Source of the DNA: an uncultured Erysipelotrichaceae bacterium
GTDB lineage: Bacteria > Bacillota_I > Bacilli_A > Erysipelotrichales > Erysipelotrichaceae
Reading direction: 5' to 3'
Length of the DNA stretch: 8,458 nt
NCBI GenBank assembly: GCA_934725085.1
Contig: CAKVAL010000048.1
Location: forward strand, 1-8,458
The notes beneath the pieces were generated by a model. That model did no database searches, was not told the DNA's origin, and was given only the letters and a program-made list of their open reading frames with translations. Both the position numbers and the translations under genes were made by a program. Shown here piece by piece: positions 6,017 to 8,458 of this stretch (its first letter is position 1; each line of letters begins with the position of its first letter).

Positions 6017-7271
6017 CAATAATACTATAATTGTTTTAATTATCTTGATTTTCTTAAGCTCTTGTTTTAGTGCGACAGAAACAGCTTTTTCATGTCTAAA
6101 TAAGATAAGACTTAAAAACATGGCTGGTAATGGTGACAAGAAGGCCGAGAAGACTTTAAGTTTAGCTGAAGATTATAATTCTTTACTAAGCACTGTTTTG
6201 GTTGGTAATAATATCGTTAATATCGTGTCATCTTCTTTGGCTACTTTATTATTTGTAAGTTTACTTAAACATAATGGAGCACTGGTATCTTCGGTTGTGA
6301 TGACGATTACTATTTTGATTTTTGGTGAAATCACTCCTAAGTCTTTGGCTAAGGCTCATCCAGAGCAGGTGGCAATGTTCTTTACACCTTTTATTTCTAT
6401 TTTGGTAGTTATCTTTAAGCCTTTAACTTTTATCTTGAATGCTTTGGCTAATTTGATTACTTCTTTATTTAAGGGTGAAGAGAGTGATGAATTTAGAAGT
6501 GAAGAATTCATTACTATGGTCGAAGAAGCTCAAGAAGGCGGTAATATGGATGAGGATGAGGCCGATTTAATCACTAATGCGATTGAATTTAATGACCAAG
6601 AAGTTGGTAAGGTCTTTACACCTAGAGTTGATGTAGTTGCCAATGATATAAATGATTCTTTAGATCAAATTGATCAAAATTTTAGAGAGTCTGGTTTCTC
6701 TAGAATTCCTATTTATGATGGTAGTGTTGATAATATTATTGGTGTTTTACATGAGAAGGATTTCTATTATCGCTACTATAAGGATTCTAAGACTTCAATA
6801 AAACAAATTATCACAAAGCCAGTATTTACAACCGAACATTTAAAGATAAGTGCTCTTTTGAAGCAACTTCAAACATCTAAGTCACATATGGCTGTGGTTA
6901 TTGATGAATATGGAGGTACTGCTGGTATTATCACAATGGAAGATGTTCTTGAGGAGATTGTTGGTGAAATCTATGATGAACACGATGAGGTTATTGAATA
7001 CTTTAAAAAGATTAACGATAATACTTATTTAGTTAATTGTGATGCGGATGTCGAGGATATGTTTGAATATTTCGATATTACTTTCGATGAAGAATATGAA
7101 TTTAATACTGTAGGTGGTTGGGTCATCTATAGTTTGGATAGAATTCCACTAGTTAATGATACTTTCTCATACAAAAATCTTGATGTTACAGTGACTGATG
7201 CGGATGAAAAGTCAGTTAATGAGATTAGGGTTGTCGTTAATGAGATTGTTGATGATGAAAAGGACGACTAA
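6000..7271 (+). CDS. CNNM/CBS/CorC-domain membrane protein (HlyC/CorC 'hemolysin' family)
   Basis: The 423-residue protein belongs to the CNNM family of divalent-cation transport proteins; bacterial members are often labelled hemolysins, but Mg2+ (or Co2+) efflux is the better-supported role. The membrane domain (about 9-157) has a first helix running into SATETAFSCLNKIRLKN (24-40), helices near 62-89, 94-108 and 122-156, and the conserved FGEITPKSLAKAHPE (108-122). A CBS pair (about 205-327) follows and ends in IDEYGGTAGIITMEDVLEE (301-319), a family hallmark. The C-terminal CorC/HlyC domain (about 338-415) includes EFNTVGGWV (367-375). I give the first in-frame ATG (6000), but no SD precedes it, and a good SD/TTG lies one base out of frame at 5969, so the true N terminus is uncertain. 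The stop overlaps rsmE by one base. Confidence 0.93.
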   Translation: MGTMNNNNTIIVLIILIFLSSCFSATETAFSCLNKIRLKNMAGNGDKKAEKTLSLAEDYNSLLSTVLVGNNIVNIVSSSLATLLFVSLLKHNGALVSSVVMTITILIFGEITPKSLAKAHPEQVAMFFTPFISILVVIFKPLTFILNALANLITSLFKGEESDEFRSEEFITMVEEAQEGGNMDEDEADLITNAIEFNDQEVGKVFTPRVDVVANDINDSLDQIDQNFRESGFSRIPIYDGSVDNIIGVLHEKDFYYRYYKDSKTSIKQIITKPVFTTEHLKISALLKQLQTSKSHMAVVIDEYGGTAGIITMEDVLEEIVGEIYDEHDEVIEYFKKINDNTYLVNCDADVEDMFEYFDITFDEEYEFNTVGGWVIYSLDRIPLVNDTFSYKNLDVTVTDADEKSVNEIRVVVNEIVDDEKDD

Positions 7272-7957
7272 TGCAACAATTTTTCTGTGATGATGTTTTA
7301 AATATTGGTGATCGATATAAGCTTAATAAGGAAATTGATTTCCAACTAAAGAAGGTCTTAAGAGTTAATAGTGGCTATACTTTTAGAATGGTTGATAAGA
7401 ACCATTCTATCTTTTTATGTGAATATAATGATGGTTTTGCCTTAATTAATTCTAAGTTAGATGAAGATAATGAATTAGATATTGATATTACGGTTATTTT
7501 GGCTTTGATAAAAAATGATAAGTTTGATTTTGCGGTTCAAAAGTTAACTGAATTGGGCGTTAAAAGAATTGTTCCTTATTTAGCTAAAAGATCAGTTGTA
7601 AAGCCTGGTAAGGGTAATAATAAACAAGAAAGGCTCACTAAAATTGCAAGGGAAGCAAGTGAACAGAGTCATCGTAACTGTATTCCAGAGATTTGTGATT
7701 ATTGTACTCTAAAGGATTTAAGTAAGTATAAGAGTGATATTAATATCATTGCCTATGAGAAGGATGATAAATTAATAAGTGATTTAAAGGGCAAGTCTTT
7801 TACGATTGTGATAGGTCCTGAGGGTGGCTTCGCGCCCGAAGAATATGAACAGATTGTCTCTTTAGGTTTTGAGTCAGTTAGCTTGGGTAAGCGTATTTTA
7901 AGGGCAGAAACTGCTGCAATTTACTTATCTAGTGTTATTATAGGAAATAATATATGA
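7271..7957 (+). CDS. rsmE: 16S rRNA (uracil-1498-N3)-methyltransferase RsmE
   Basis: RsmE uses S-adenosylmethionine to methylate N3 of U1498 in 16S rRNA near the decoding site. The 228-residue protein has the N-terminal PUA-like part (about 1-68) with QLKKVLRVNSG (25-35), then the SPOUT knot domain with ELGVKRIVPYLAKRSVVK (94-111), the RLTKIAREASEQSHR helix (121-135), the SAM-binding knot GPEGGFAPEEYE (182-193) and LGKRILRAETAA (205-216). Length is close to the usual 235-250. The start overlaps the preceding stop as TAATG and the stop overlaps the next start as ATGA, so translation is coupled on both sides. The rsmE-mtaB pairing is also found in B. subtilis (yqeU-yqeV). Confidence 0.97.
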   Translation: MQQFFCDDVLNIGDRYKLNKEIDFQLKKVLRVNSGYTFRMVDKNHSIFLCEYNDGFALINSKLDEDNELDIDITVILALIKNDKFDFAVQKLTELGVKRIVPYLAKRSVVKPGKGNNKQERLTKIAREASEQSHRNCIPEICDYCTLKDLSKYKSDINIIAYEKDDKLISDLKGKSFTIVIGPEGGFAPEEYEQIVSLGFESVSLGKRILRAETAAIYLSSVIIGNNI

Positions 7958-8458
7958 GAACTTTTGCGATGATGATATTGGGCTGTAAGGTCAATGATTA
8001 TGAGGCTACAGTCTTAAAGAATAGGTTACTTGAACATGGATATAAGGAAGCTTCTTTTAAGGAAAAGGCTGATGTCTATGTTATTTTTACATGTTGTGTT
8101 ACTAATACTGCTGAGTCAAAGACTAGAAAGATGGTTCATAGAGCTCGTAATACTAATCCTGACGCTTATGTTGTGGCGGTTGGTTGTTTAGTTCAAATCA
8201 AGGGTGATTCTTATGATTTTGATGCGGCTGATTTGATTGTTGGTTCTAAGGATAAGGATAAGTTGTTTGATCTTATTGATAATAATGTTAAATCTAAGGC
8301 TGTTAGTCCTTTGTCTAATGAATTTAAACAGATGGAGCTTGAGACTTATCCTGGTAAGTCTAGGGCTTTTTTGAAGGTTCAGGATGGTTGTAACCAATTT
8401 TGTGCTTATTGTATTATTCCTTATGCTAGAGGTAGAGAGACTAGTGGTAATCATGAAA
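7954..8458 (+). CDS. mtaB: tRNA-t6A methylthiotransferase MtaB, N-terminal part (3' end outside the window)
   Basis: The first 168 residues of a MiaB-family radical-SAM enzyme are present; complete members have about 430-450. MtaB adds a methylthio group to t6A37 in ANN-decoding tRNAs. The N-terminal MTTase domain supplies the cysteines of the auxiliary 4Fe-4S cluster: Cys11 in LGCKVN, Cys47 in FTCCVTN and Cys78 in VGCLVQ. The radical-SAM motif CNQFCAYC (Cys146, Cys150, Cys153) follows in VQDGCNQFCAYCIIPYARG. LGCKVNDYE is the form typical of MtaB rather than MiaB or RimO. The ATGA overlap with rsmE fixes the start. The usual INTC is FTCC here: an Asn is replaced by Phe and an extra Cys48 adjoins the ligand. 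Confidence 0.95.
   Translation, partial: MRTFAMMILGCKVNDYEATVLKNRLLEHGYKEASFKEKADVYVIFTCCVTNTAESKTRKMVHRARNTNPDAYVVAVGCLVQIKGDSYDFDAADLIVGSKDKDKLFDLIDNNVKSKAVSPLSNEFKQMELETYPGKSRAFLKVQDGCNQFCAYCIIPYARGRETSGNHE

Noticed and set aside
8188..8454. 88-residue open frame antisense to mtaB
   Set aside because: Ile/Leu/Arg/Thr-rich shadow of the mtaB frame, which carries clear cysteine motifs.
1..8458. CRISPR arrays, insertion sequences, tRNA/rRNA genes, riboswitches
   Set aside because: No direct-repeat arrays, transposase-like frames, cloverleaf or rRNA-like segments, and no intergenic gap longer than about 155 bases to hold a riboswitch.

Overview
The window is AT-rich chromosomal DNA from a low-GC Gram-positive bacterium. 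It uses the ordinary bacterial code: TGA ends several genes and tryptophans are TGG. The run prpC–prkC–rpe followed by an oppositely oriented rpmB matches the gene order of Bacillus subtilis (prpC-prkC-cpgA/rsgA-rpe-thiN … rpmB), which points to Bacillota. The very divergent FtsA-like protein, and the ftsA-ftsZ pair lying outside any mur/dcw cluster, suggest Erysipelotrichia or a relative. That lineage call is an inference.

Layout. Bases 1-2486 (+) form one tight operon: the 3' end of a PP2C phosphatase gene, a PASTA-domain Ser/Thr kinase, and ribulose-phosphate 3-epimerase. It ends in a hairpin terminator built partly from the last rpe codons. Immediately downstream, rpmB (ribosomal protein L28) runs on the minus strand with its own terminator, Shine-Dalgarno (SD) and candidate promoter. 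From about 2873 a second plus-strand block begins: divergent ftsA, ftsZ, a YcdX-type PHP metal-dependent hydrolase, then (after a 70-base gap with no convincing terminator) a CNNM/CBS/CorC membrane protein, rsmE and the 5' part of mtaB. The last three overlap by one and four bases, so they are translationally coupled.

How the genes fit together. The phosphatase/kinase pair is the usual cell-wall-sensing phosphorylation switch of Gram-positives. FtsA and FtsZ make the division ring. RsmE, MtaB, RpmB and Rpe are housekeeping functions in rRNA and tRNA modification, the ribosome and the pentose phosphate pathway. There are no mobile elements, CRISPR arrays, RNA genes or signs of recent transfer.

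Most of the window is ordinary core genome, and I do not see a new multi-gene system. The points most worth a second look are: (1) the FtsA homologue has lost recognisable phosphate-binding motifs; (2) its best start codon lies 7 bases after a perfect TATAAT with no SD, which suggests a leaderless mRNA; (3) the CNNM gene has a well-placed SD and TTG start one base out of frame with the main reading frame; (4) a perfect 9-bp hairpin sits early in the PHP gene, just after ftsZ; and (5) rsgA and thiN are missing from an otherwise conserved kinase–rpe neighbourhood.
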